Below, one piece after another: positions 1 to 6,473 of a stretch of DNA of 50,834 nucleotides. Numbering within the stretch: position 1 is the stretch's first letter; the number at the start of each line of letters is the position of its first letter. The notes beneath the pieces were generated by a model. It worked only from the letters and a program-made list of their open reading frames with translations. It did no database searches and was not told where the DNA came from. The stretch is taken from contig CAMCTL010000003.1 in the NCBI GenBank assembly GCA_945878515.1, forward strand, positions 1 to 50,834, given 5' to 3'. This DNA comes from Flavobacterium psychrophilum. GTDB lineage: Bacteria > Bacteroidota > Bacteroidia > Flavobacteriales > Flavobacteriaceae. Made by a program: the position numbers and the translations under genes.

Positions 1-82
1 TTTCATAAGAAGTCAGTTCAAAATAGTCTACTATTATTTCTGGTAATAATAACTTGATAAGTTCACTAAAAGAATCTTGCAT
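1..82 (-). CDS. IS transposase, N-terminal fragment (window edge)
   Basis: A reading frame opens with ATG at 82 and runs leftward off the window. Its 27 residues begin MQDSFSELIKLLLPEIIVDY. This resembles the N-terminal region of the transposases called ISAon1-type in Bacteroidota, where the first ORF often begins with a similar acidic-hydrophobic stretch ending in an EXXXXYF-like motif. The family call is from memory and rests on few residues. The insertion sequence would lie mostly left of the window, with its terminal repeat somewhere between 83 and about 180. It sits next to the recombinase of an integrative element, a common place for IS insertion. Confidence 0.5.
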   Translation of the reverse strand, partial: MQDSFSELIKLLLPEIIVDYFELTSYE

Positions 83-187
83 TTTTATCTAATTTAAAAA
101 TACAAAAATCAACTTTTTATTATTTCCCCACAACTTTTTGACTTGATCCCATTCTTTTTACTTTTTATTACTTCTTTTGCCCTTTTT

Positions 188-208
188 ACAACCCCTAGTA
201 CAACCCCC
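188..208 (+). repeat. Left copy of the ACAACCCC double motif
   Basis: Two ACAACCCC units lie 12 bp apart. The same double unit, differing at one base in the spacer, lies at 5624-5644 close to the tRNA-like attachment site. Paired short repeats inside both ends of an integrated element are what one expects of recombinase arm-type sites, but this function is inferred. Confidence 0.5.
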
Positions 209-408
209 TGTATTTTTTTTAATTTTTTTTTCCATATTATTTCTTGTTTGTTTTAATTCCTTAAGGTCGTAATTTAAAAGGAATAATGTTAAAGTTTTGT
301 TAAAATATAATTTGTTAAATTTATGATTATGAGTAATTTACAAATAATTTTTATTGTTTTGTAAGAATAAAGTTATATATTAGTGTATTCTTTAAAACTA
401 AATAAACG

Positions 409-422
409 GTTCCCGTCTATTA
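409..422 (+). promoter_or_regulatory. Motif shared upstream of the integrase and HTH genes
   Basis: GTTCCCGTCTATTA lies 31 bp before the integrase ATG. A close variant, GTTTCCCGCTATTA, lies at 3351-3364, 43 bp before the HTH gene at 3407. Shared position ahead of both gene groups suggests a common operator or promoter element, possibly the site of the small regulator at 1591-1824. This is inferred from two copies only. Confidence 0.3.
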
Positions 423-452
423 GTATTAAAACAGCAATATAAAAATAACATT

Positions 453-1604
453 ATGAGAACAAAAAATTACACTGTTAAGGCAGTAATTAGAAAAGACAAA
501 ATTCGTACTGATGGTAAATGTCCTATTTACATTTATCTACAAAGATGCGGTACAACGCAAAAATTATCTTTAGGAGAAGTAATTTTTGAAACGGATTGGG
601 ATAAAACTTATGAACGTGGCAAAAGTAAAGGTTTTGGCACATTGAATGGATTAATAAGTAAAAGAAAACAAGATTTGGAGGATTTTATTAGGACAAATAA
701 AACTGATGGTAAAGATTTAAATAGTGAAGAAATTTCTAATTTTTGGAATGGAAAAACTAACAAGGAATTAGATTTTTATAATTTTTATGATACATTTTGC
801 ATTAGGCATTTGCGAGATAAAAAAGAAGGCACTCGAATACATTATACAACTTTAAGAAAAAAACTTAAAGCTTTTAGACCTGTATTAAAAACAACTGATA
901 TTGACTATAATTTTATGCAAGATTTTAAAACTTATTTGATAAATACAAAAAGTGGTCGTTACAATATGATTAAGTTTTTTAAAACTGCTTTAAAAGAAAT
1001 GGAAAGATTGAAGCTAACGAAAGATGATTCTTGGAAAAACATTAAAAATGAAACCGATGATAGTACGAAAACTCGTTTTTTAACTCCAAAAGAAATTGGT
1101 TTAATAGTATCTTGTGATTTATCCCAATATAGACATCTGGAGTTAACAAGAAATATGTTTTTGTTTAGTTGTTATACGGGATTGAGATTTAGTGATGTAG
1201 CATCGTTTAAAAAAGAGCATTATAAAAACGGTATAATTAGATTAAAGCAAACAAAGACGGGAGTAATTGTAGAAGTGCCTGTAAATACTACAGCAAAAAA
1301 AATAATTTGTAGATATTTTGCTAATAAAAATGAAGACGATTATATATTTCCTAGAATCGAGAACCAAACAATTAATCGATATTTAAAAAAGATAGATACT
1401 TTATGCGGTATTGGAAAGGAATTGCATTTTCACATGGCAAGACATACATACGGTACTACTCTTTTAAATAGTGATGTAAATGTTTTTTATATTTCTAAAT
1501 TGATGGGGCATAAAAAATTAAGCCAAACATTTTCTTATATTGGTATTGGAGTTGGTAAAATGAAGGATGTTATTAAGAATGTAAATTTCGCTACAAATCC
1601 TTAA
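453..1604 (+). CDS. Tyrosine recombinase / integrase
   Basis: This is a 383-residue site-specific recombinase of the tyrosine family in the form usual for Bacteroidota mobile elements: an N-terminal arm-binding region, a SAM-like core-binding domain around residues 100-200, and a C-terminal catalytic domain. The catalytic set is visible: Arg near 245 in TGLRFSD, the HxxR box HMAR at 327-330, His 353 in LMGHKK, and the nucleophile Tyr 362 in SYIGI. All key residues are present at normal spacing, so the enzyme looks intact. It should integrate and excise the element ending near 5720, whose right end carries a tRNA 3' fragment. The ATG follows an A-rich leader. Its 3' end overlaps the convergent small regulator by 14 bp. 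Confidence 0.93.
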   Translation: MRTKNYTVKAVIRKDKIRTDGKCPIYIYLQRCGTTQKLSLGEVIFETDWDKTYERGKSKGFGTLNGLISKRKQDLEDFIRTNKTDGKDLNSEEISNFWNGKTNKELDFYNFYDTFCIRHLRDKKEGTRIHYTTLRKKLKAFRPVLKTTDIDYNFMQDFKTYLINTKSGRYNMIKFFKTALKEMERLKLTKDDSWKNIKNETDDSTKTRFLTPKEIGLIVSCDLSQYRHLELTRNMFLFSCYTGLRFSDVASFKKEHYKNGIIRLKQTKTGVIVEVPVNTTAKKIICRYFANKNEDDYIFPRIENQTINRYLKKIDTLCGIGKELHFHMARHTYGTTLLNSDVNVFYISKLMGHKKLSQTFSYIGIGVGKMKDVIKNVNFATNP

Positions 1605-1824
1605 AAAAGGTTTCTAGGGATATTTTATGAATAGATAAAACTTTAAGAAGGGTTTTTAAAGTAATGTTCCTTCCTGTTTCTATTCTCCAATATTGAACCC
1701 TGTTAATTTCATATTCGAAGGCAAAGGTTTCGTAACTAGTGAAACCTTTTCCTTTTCGTAAAAGTTTTATCTTTTCTGCTATTTTTAAAATTTTGGATTC
1801 TATCTCTTTATCTAAATTTTCCAT
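1591..1824 (-). CDS. Small HTH (XRE-like) regulator
   Basis: This 77-residue protein starts best at MENLDKEIES (ATG at 1824); an upstream ATG at 1851 would add nine residues of little character. It has the five-helix pattern of Cro/CI-type DNA-binding domains: LRKGKGFTSYETFAFEYEIN, followed by a recognition-helix stretch RVQYWRIETGRNITLKTLLK and a last helix. The Y-ETFA-EYEINR-Q--R-E-G spacing is typical of XRE proteins seen in Bacteroidota integrative elements. It is convergent with the integrase and overlaps its last 14 bases, so antisense interference is possible. It probably controls the element's genes. Confidence 0.75.
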   Translation of the reverse strand: MENLDKEIESKILKIAEKIKLLRKGKGFTSYETFAFEYEINRVQYWRIETGRNITLKTLLKVLSIHKISLETFFKDL

Positions 1825-1926
1825 TACGGAAAATTGTAAATAATACAGCATAAAATTTACCGCATATATTAGGCAAAATTTTAAAAAATAATATAAATTT
1901 GAATAATTTAATAAAATAATTTAAAA

Positions 1927-2274
1927 ATGGATAAAGGAATGCTCTTAGTAATAATTGTAGCGACTGTAATAATTGCGCTGTTAGCGTTGTTTTTTGTAAC
2001 TGTAGTGAAAATGGCAAATAAAAGAGGGAGAAGTCGATTGGGATGGTTTATACTGTCTTTGGTAACTTCGCCTTTTTTAGGCATGTTAATTTTAGCTTTA
2101 ATTGGAGAAACCGAAGCTAAAAGAAAAGAAAGAATTATAGAAGAAGAAGAATTGAGAAACCGTTATAGAAATCCTAGTAATATCGAAAATTATGGAGTAG
2201 AATCGGATTTAAATAAATGGTCTAATAATAATCCTGGAATGACACTTAATGAATATTATAAAAATAGAAAATAA
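1927..2274 (+). CDS. Small two-helix membrane protein
   Basis: This is a 115-residue protein with a first membrane segment at residues 4-27 (LLVIIVATVIIALLALFFV), a short basic loop with ANKRGRSRLGW, and a second membrane segment at about 41-58. A charged tail starting ETEAKRKERIIEEEE follows. The pattern of a helix, a KGRS-GWF motif, a helix and a charged tail is common among small uncharacterised bacterial membrane proteins. It is the first gene of a tightly packed set: its TAA stop and the next ATG share one base (TAATG). A role at the envelope is inferred; the function is unknown. Confidence 0.75.
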   Translation: MDKGMLLVIIVATVIIALLALFFVTVVKMANKRGRSRLGWFILSLVTSPFLGMLILALIGETEAKRKERIIEEEELRNRYRNPSNIENYGVESDLNKWSNNNPGMTLNEYYKNRK

Positions 2275-2714
2275 TGGAATATTTAAACAAAACAATAGCA
2301 ACAAGCATAATTCTATTCTTAGTTTGTAATGCGGCTATGCCTCAGCAATCTAGAGAAAGCAATACAGCACTTAAACAATTACAAAACGCATTGGCATATC
2401 GCCAAGATTTTATTAATCGTCAGCAAAATTCCGAATTGATGGGACAAGAATACGGTAAATATGAAATTTATAAATATCCTTGGGGATTACGTAAAAAAAC
2501 GGCGGATAGAGACCGAATAGAAATAGATATAAAAGTATTACAATTTTATGAAAAATACGATATGCAATTAGCGCACGATGAAAATGACGGACTAATAACA
2601 AGTAACCAACGTGCAAAATTAAATGAAGAAATAATGCCGTTTAACTTGTATGAAGTGCTTTCGAAAAATATAGAGAGAGTTTTTCCTGATAAGACCGAGT
2701 ACTGCAAACATTAA
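2274..2714 (+). CDS. Hypothetical secreted protein of the mobile element
   Basis: This 146-residue protein has an N-terminal hydrophobic stretch (about residues 8-20, ATSIILFLVCNAA) followed by polar sequence, consistent with a signal peptide cleaved near MPQQ. The mature part is helical, rich in Gln, Arg and Lys, with a YGKYEIYKYPWG segment near residue 60. No known domain is recognised. It starts inside the stop codon of the previous gene, so translation is probably coupled. The surrounding genes also encode envelope or exported proteins, which suggests one functional unit. Confidence 0.65.
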   Translation: MEYLNKTIATSIILFLVCNAAMPQQSRESNTALKQLQNALAYRQDFINRQQNSELMGQEYGKYEIYKYPWGLRKKTADRDRIEIDIKVLQFYEKYDMQLAHDENDGLITSNQRAKLNEEIMPFNLYEVLSKNIERVFPDKTEYCKH

Positions 2715-2725
2715 AAAATAAAATT

Positions 2726-3088
2726 ATGAAAAACACAAAATATATTATTCTAGTGCTAACAATCATACTGATGCTAACTTCTTGCAAAAAAGAAATGAAA
2801 GAGGAAGATTTTACTAAAACTGAATTTTTAAGCCGTCAGGAAGAAGTTGAATATATTGAAGCTTATGCCGATGTGGTTCTCCCAAAGGTTTTAAAAAAGA
2901 ATTATCCACGCACTTATGAATCTATATTGATAGAAGCTAATAACTTTCCTTGGAGAAATGAAGAAGGAGCAATAAGAAATTCTATGTGTTATAAATCATA
3001 CTATAATCAGGAATTGGAAAAAATTAGGAATGGGAATGAGACTATGGTAGGTTGGAAGAATTGGTACAAAAAAACTATGTCGAAATGA
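2726..3088 (+). CDS. Hypothetical lipoprotein of the mobile element
   Basis: This 120-residue protein begins MKNTKYIILVLTIILMLTSC, a lipoprotein signal peptide with the lipobox LTSC, so Cys 20 should be acylated. The residues after the Cys (KKEMKEED) are strongly charged. The rest is helical and has two further Cys-free amphipathic stretches; no domain is recognised. It lies 11 bp after the preceding gene, and its TGA overlaps a further small ORF (ATGA), continuing the coupled arrangement. It is likely an outer- or inner-membrane-anchored cargo protein. Confidence 0.72.
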   Translation: MKNTKYIILVLTIILMLTSCKKEMKEEDFTKTEFLSRQEEVEYIEAYADVVLPKVLKKNYPRTYESILIEANNFPWRNEEGAIRNSMCYKSYYNQELEKIRNGNETMVGWKNWYKKTMSK

Positions 3089-3189
3089 TAAAAGAGTTTT
3101 TATCTGTTAGAGAACAATATAGTAAATTAAAAAAATTACATAAAAAATTATTTATGAGTTTAATATATAAAAGAATTTTGATGATATAA
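3085..3189 (+). CDS. Possible 34-residue basic peptide, coupled by ATGA overlap
   Basis: A small ORF starts in the ATGA that also ends the lipoprotein gene. It encodes MIKEFLSVREQYSKLKKLHK and ends LIYKRILMI, 34 residues, basic and amphipathic. The four-base overlap follows the TAATG coupling two genes earlier, which is the main reason to list it. The peptide is short and AT-rich, so it could be chance. A rho-independent terminator lies 27 bp downstream and would close the transcript. Confidence 0.35.
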   Translation: MIKEFLSVREQYSKLKKLHKKLFMSLIYKRILMI

Positions 3190-3215
3190 ATATCGACTAA
3201 AATAATTTTTTAAAG

Positions 3216-3252
3216 AAAACGACTACATCTTGGTCGTTTTTTTTTTTTTTTT
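3216..3252 (+). terminator. Rho-independent terminator after the cargo genes
   Basis: An 8-bp stem AAAACGAC / GTCGTTTT with a nine-base loop is followed by an unusually long T run (about 16 T). It separates the envelope-protein set from the replication-associated genes starting at 3407. Confidence 0.85.
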
Positions 3253-3350
3253 GCTTCACAAGTTTCTGATTTACTGATTGTTAACTTATTCCGCAATATG
3301 TATTGATTCTAAATTACATAAAATTTGACTTTTCCCGAACAAAACACATC

Positions 3351-3364
3351 GTTTCCCGCTATTA
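3351..3364 (+). promoter_or_regulatory. Second copy of the shared upstream motif
   Basis: GTTTCCCGCTATTA resembles GTTCCCGTCTATTA at 409-422. A further TTTTCCCG lies 20 bp upstream, at 3330-3337. The position before the HTH gene at 3407 makes it a candidate promoter or operator element. Confidence 0.3.
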
Positions 3365-3406
3365 ATAGAACGTAGTTCGCCACAATAACAATAAATATTA
3401 ATAAAT

Positions 3407-3676
3407 ATGGAAAAAATGATTTTAGTAGAAAAAAGAGTGTTTAGTAACCTCGTAAAATTGGTGTGCAAAGTTAACAAAAAACTTGATTATTTAATGGAAA
3501 TGCCGGAATATAATAAAGACTGGCTAACTATTAAAGAAGTAGAAACGCATTTTAGTTTAAGTAGAAAAATGCTAGAAGGCTATAAAAAGCAAGGATTAAA
3601 ATTTAGCCAAAAAAAGCCTAATGGTAAAATCTTAATCCGAAAAAGTGACTTGGAAAAATTTATAACTAAAAAATAA
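3407..3676 (+). CDS. Helix-turn-helix protein, excisionase-like
   Basis: This 89-residue protein has a C-terminal MerR/Xis-type winged-helix region: DWLTIKEVETHFSLSRKMLE for the HTH, then GLKFSQKKPNGKILIRKSDL for the wing and last helix ending in EKFI. This is the helix_turn_helix_17-like layout of proteins that often act as excisionases or plasmid regulators in Bacteroidota elements. The first 35 residues form a leading helix with several Lys. It heads a group with a 99-residue protein and a Rep-like protein. It may direct excision or control replication. Confidence 0.78.
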   Translation: MEKMILVEKRVFSNLVKLVCKVNKKLDYLMEMPEYNKDWLTIKEVETHFSLSRKMLEGYKKQGLKFSQKKPNGKILIRKSDLEKFITKK

Positions 3677-3743
3677 GAAATTATGAAAAACAAAAGATTT
3701 AGAAAAAGTAATAACTAAAAAACAAGAAATTATGAAAAGCAAA
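3654..3743 (+). repeat. Tandem duplication across a gene junction
   Basis: About 43 bp covering the end of the HTH gene and the next start (3654-3697) is repeated with a few changes at 3701-3743. Both copies share AAGAAATTATGAAAA. The first copy leaves an 11-residue mini-ORF at 3683-3718 (MKNKRFRKSNN) between the two genes. The second copy provides the ATG of the 99-residue gene. It looks like a slippage or unequal-recombination event. Confidence 0.7.
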
Positions 3744-4031
3744 ATTATAATGTCAGACAAAGAATTCTTTATTAAAATGGATATGCTTACTTCTATGAAT
3801 ACAGCAGAGCATTATATTGAAGAAAAAAACGTTGGAATGGTTTGGGAAATATTAGGAGAATATCGATCCTTTAAAGGAATGTTTGAAAAAGATGATTTTA
3901 GAAGAGATGCTTTAGACTGTAGAATTTCCCAATTGAAGAGAGCTTTAAGAAGACTTAATTTAAGGACAGAAGAGGAAATAGAAAAAGACTTTATGGAACA
4001 GGAATTACTGCAAATAGCAATGTATGGATAG
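3732..4031 (+). CDS. Hypothetical protein before the Rep-like gene
   Basis: This 99-residue protein is mostly helical, with MSDKEFFIKMDMLTSMNTAE near the start and a basic CRISQLKRALRRLNLRTEEE stretch near residue 75. No family is recognised. It overlaps the next gene by eight bases (4024-4031), so the two are likely translated together. Position suggests an accessory protein for replication or its control, but nothing in the sequence proves this. Confidence 0.65.
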   Translation: MKSKIIMSDKEFFIKMDMLTSMNTAEHYIEEKNVGMVWEILGEYRSFKGMFEKDDFRRDALDCRISQLKRALRRLNLRTEEEIEKDFMEQELLQIAMYG

Positions 4032-5019
4032 AATTAAGATAAAAATTTCGGACTTCGAAGTTATAGAACATCACGATTTATGGGGGAATTTGAAAAAAAG
4101 CAAATTCCCTGATAGATATATTCTAAGCCGTGTAATTGTAAATGAGCAAGCTAATGAAAAAAGACCTCACAGGATAAAACTAATGTTGTATTATGATTCT
4201 GTAAAAGATAAATTTACAATAGGATTTAATGGTAGTATCAGGAAATGGTATTTTGGTAAAAATACACGTAAAGACTTATCCTATTTACAATTTTTAGAAT
4301 GTATAAAATTATTAAGTTCTAAAATTGGAATAAGGGAACAAGACCTATGGAATGCCAAGATAACCCAATTAGAAAGTGGCATAACCTTATTGTTAAATAA
4401 TAAATTTAAGGATTTAGATAAGTGTTTTCTAAGACATAGGACTTTTGATAAAAGTTATAGAGGTTCTACTTTATATTTTAAGGGAAAAAATTACAATTTA
4501 AAAATCTATGATAAATATACAGAAATAAATAAAAATGATAAGAGTTTCTATGAAGATGTAATAAAAATGCAAGTACTGAATAAGTTCTATTTTTTTCGAT
4601 TTGAAGTTAATGTTAGAAAAGTATCTGGAGTTCCCTTTTACAAGAAAAACGCAAGTACTTTAGAAGATGTAAAAAAGAATTGGAATAAGATTATTTTACA
4701 ATTGCAAAATTACATAGATATCGTTGATTTTGTAGATTTGATTTCTCCCGAAAAAAAAATTGACTTGTCAGCTTTTAGTAAACAATTTAATAAAAAGTAT
4801 ATCCAATTAAAGGCAATCCAAAAAAATGGAATTGAAGCTGAAATAACTAATATACAAAATAGAATGGGGGCAAATAAAAGTAGAGATATAAAATTATTCT
4901 TGAGAGATATTAGACGCTATATTACTAAAGAGATAGATTTAAAAAGCGAACTTCTACTAGAATTAAAGAAGAAAACTAATAGGTTATATAATAATAGTAA
5001 TACAGAGTCTATAATATAG
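4024..5019 (+). CDS. Replication-initiator-like protein (Rep_trans / phage gpII-like)
   Basis: This 331-residue protein has features of rolling-circle replication initiators of the Rep_trans and filamentous-phage gene II type: TQLESGITLLL for the first core strand, GSTLYFKGKNYNLKIYDKYT around residues 145-165 (compare the YxGs...iYDKxxE motif), and FFRFEVNVRKVSG near 190, matching the RfElel strand. A basic helical tail follows. I cannot place the catalytic Tyr with confidence, and a clear HUH motif is not seen (EHHDLW near residue 15 is the nearest His cluster). If real, the element could form a replicating circle or ssDNA form. The gene overlaps its upstream partner by 8 bp and is AT-rich like the rest of the island. 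Confidence 0.6.
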   Translation: MDRIKIKISDFEVIEHHDLWGNLKKSKFPDRYILSRVIVNEQANEKRPHRIKLMLYYDSVKDKFTIGFNGSIRKWYFGKNTRKDLSYLQFLECIKLLSSKIGIREQDLWNAKITQLESGITLLLNNKFKDLDKCFLRHRTFDKSYRGSTLYFKGKNYNLKIYDKYTEINKNDKSFYEDVIKMQVLNKFYFFRFEVNVRKVSGVPFYKKNASTLEDVKKNWNKIILQLQNYIDIVDFVDLISPEKKIDLSAFSKQFNKKYIQLKAIQKNGIEAEITNIQNRMGANKSRDIKLFLRDIRRYITKEIDLKSELLLELKKKTNRLYNNSNTESII

Positions 5020-5700
5020 TTATAAAGGATATAAGCATAAACAAGAATATATTATTCGGCAAAAAATAATTAGAATAGAAACTTTTATAATAAAAATTAA
5101 TGGTAATTAATAAGTGTATTTTAGACTATATAAAATTGAGCCCATCTTGAAATTGTGAGCGTTTGCAATTTTGACGACATACTTTCTTAACGCTTTAATT
5201 TAGTATTATATGAAAATGATGAAAAATATTAATCCAAGATTTATTCCCTCTAATTTATTGCAGTAAGGAACAAATAGGTTTTATTAAAATAAGATAAAAA
5301 CAATGCCTCTAACGACACTTTTTTAAGTTTTGTGAGCCTAGCACGTATTGCTAAATAAAAGCACTCTAATTTGACCTAAACTACTTCGGTTTGATTAATT
5401 ATTAAAATTTGATCGAATATAAATTTATGCTTTCTAACTAATTTAAAATTTAACTAATCGAAAGATTTGTTATACAATATAATTTTGAGGATTTTTTTGC
5501 AAACAATTTTTTCCCCGTTTAAAATAGTATGCTTTTTGCTTAAAATTTGCGGTGTAGAAATATTATTTAAGTGAAGTCGAAATCTTGTATTTGTAGGATT
5601 AATTCAGCAAATTTTATTGGTAAACAACCCCTACTACAACCCCCGACAATTTTGATATTGCCTAAAGTGTCGTAAATATTGGGAAAGTTTACGGTTAATG
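5020..5700. other. Gene-free right end of the element
   Basis: There is no ORF of note in 680 bp. A weak inverted repeat AAATTG / CAATTT lies near 5148-5170. The ACAACCCC double motif is at 5624-5644, and a tRNA-like 3' end follows at 5701. Such a stretch beside a Rep-like gene could hold an origin of replication or transfer, but I see no motif that I can assign. Confidence 0.4.
5624..5644 (+). repeat. Right copy of the ACAACCCC double motif
   Basis: Two ACAACCCC units 12 bp apart match the copy at 188-208 except for one spacer base. It ends 56 bp before the tRNA-like sequence at 5701. Same orientation at both ends suggests recombinase arm sites. Confidence 0.5.
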
Positions 5701-5718
5701 GAGTCCCGTCCAGACCGC
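5701..5718 (+). other. Probable attachment site: tRNA 3' end (tRNA-Asp-like)
   Basis: GAGTCCCGTCCAGACCGC reads as the T-loop end (GAGT), the T-stem 3' strand (CCCGT), the acceptor 3' strand (CCAGACC) and a discriminator G. From memory this matches the 3' end of Bacteroidota tRNA-Asp, whose 5' strand is GGTCTGG. The bases before it (ACGGTTAATG) do not continue a tRNA, so only the fragment is present. A hairpin terminator follows directly, as after a tRNA gene. This is the classic right attachment site of an element integrated at a tRNA 3' end, and the intact tRNA should lie left of this window. Confidence 0.72.
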
Positions 5719-5727
5719 AATATTATA

Positions 5728-5756
5728 AAAGGTTTTCAGAAATGAAAGCCTTTTTT
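5728..5756 (+). terminator. Terminator following the tRNA 3' end
   Basis: An 11-bp stem AAAGGTTTTCA / TGAAAGCCTTT with a GAAA loop is followed by T residues. It probably terminated the original tRNA transcript and supports reading 5701-5718 as a tRNA end. Confidence 0.8.
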
Positions 5757-5840
5757 GCTCAAATAAAGTTTTATAAGATAGTTGTGTTGTTTTTGCTACG
5801 ACTTTGTAACTCGTAGCTCGGTTTAGTAGTTAGACCAATG

Positions 5841-5872
5841 AAAAGCTTTTCGCCTCGGCGAATAGCTTTTTT
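5841..5872. terminator. Bidirectional terminator before the DUF456 gene
   Basis: AAAAGCTTTTCGCC pairs with GGCGAATAGCTTTT with one mismatch, bordered by A and T runs. It can serve the minus-strand gene ending at 5894 and any plus-strand transcript from the tRNA site. Confidence 0.75.
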
Positions 5873-5893
5873 GCTTTAAAGTATATTGCAATT

Positions 5894-6394
5894 TTAAAAC
5901 AATCCCGATTTATGCTCCCAAACAATCCAAAGAAACAACCCAAAATACATCATACAAATCACAAACTTAATAAAAGTGCTAGCCAGAAAGCCAATGAAAG
6001 AGCCAGTTGCCGCTTTCAAAGCCCGGCCATGATCTTTGTAATCATAAAGAAGCTCACCGATAAAGGCGCCAACAAAAGGGCCAATGATGAATCCAAAAGG
6101 AATAGGAGCAAAAATACCTACAACTAGTCCAATATTGGTTCCCCAAATTCCATACGAACTGCCACCAAATTTTTTAGTTCCCTTTGCAGGAATGACATAA
6201 TCTAAAATCGAAACGATTACAGTAGCAATCAAAGTAATACCCAAAATCCAATAATTTGCTTGAACAGCATTTGTAAAATATAGCGCAACTAGCCCCAACC
6301 AGCTGATACTTGGTCCAGGTAAAACCGGTAAAAAACTCCCTAAAATTCCGATAATCATAAACACAAAACCAATAATTAGAAGCAGTAAATCCAT
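5894..6394 (-). CDS. DUF456 family membrane protein
   Basis: This is a 166-residue integral membrane protein with hydrophobic segments over most of its length, starting MDLLLLIIGFVFMIIGILGS. It carries the LPVLPGPSISW signature near residue 25 and a glycine-rich GFIIGPFVGAFIGELL segment typical of DUF456 proteins. A longer frame opens at 6469, but those extra residues overlap the leader of the divergent lipoprotein gene, and homologs begin at the hydrophobic helix, so ATG 6394 is preferred. Function is unknown; family members are small inner-membrane proteins. It is divergent from the lipoprotein gene with 79 bp between starts. Confidence 0.88.
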   Translation of the reverse strand: MDLLLLIIGFVFMIIGILGSFLPVLPGPSISWLGLVALYFTNAVQANYWILGITLIATVIVSILDYVIPAKGTKKFGGSSYGIWGTNIGLVVGIFAPIPFGFIIGPFVGAFIGELLYDYKDHGRALKAATGSFIGFLASTFIKFVICMMYFGLFLWIVWEHKSGLF

Positions 6395-6473
6395 AAAGTA
6401 TTTTTTAGTATTTTTGAAAATTAAAGCAGTACTTTTAAACAAAATAAATATAACAGTCGTTTCTTGCACGAAT

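Larger units (their letters stand above)
83..452. other. Intergenic region upstream of the integrase
   Basis: No coding potential is visible in this AT-rich stretch. It should contain the end of the IS whose transposase starts at 82. It also holds a double motif at 188-208, two ACAACCCC units 12 bp apart, which recurs near the other end of the element at 5624-5644. A motif at 409-422, GTTCCCGTCTATTA, recurs upstream of the second gene group at 3351-3364. These are candidate recombinase-binding and promoter or operator sites; neither role is proven. Confidence 0.5.

Noticed and set aside
4024..5019. Filamentous phage (inovirus) prophage
   Set aside because: The Rep-like gene and small membrane proteins fit loosely, but there is no Zot-type ATPase and no major coat protein that I can identify.
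5761..5840. Second tRNA or tRNA remnant after the attachment site
   Set aside because: CGTAGCTCGGTTTAGTAG looks like a D-arm and GCTACGA / TCGTAGC can pair, but no cloverleaf can be completed.
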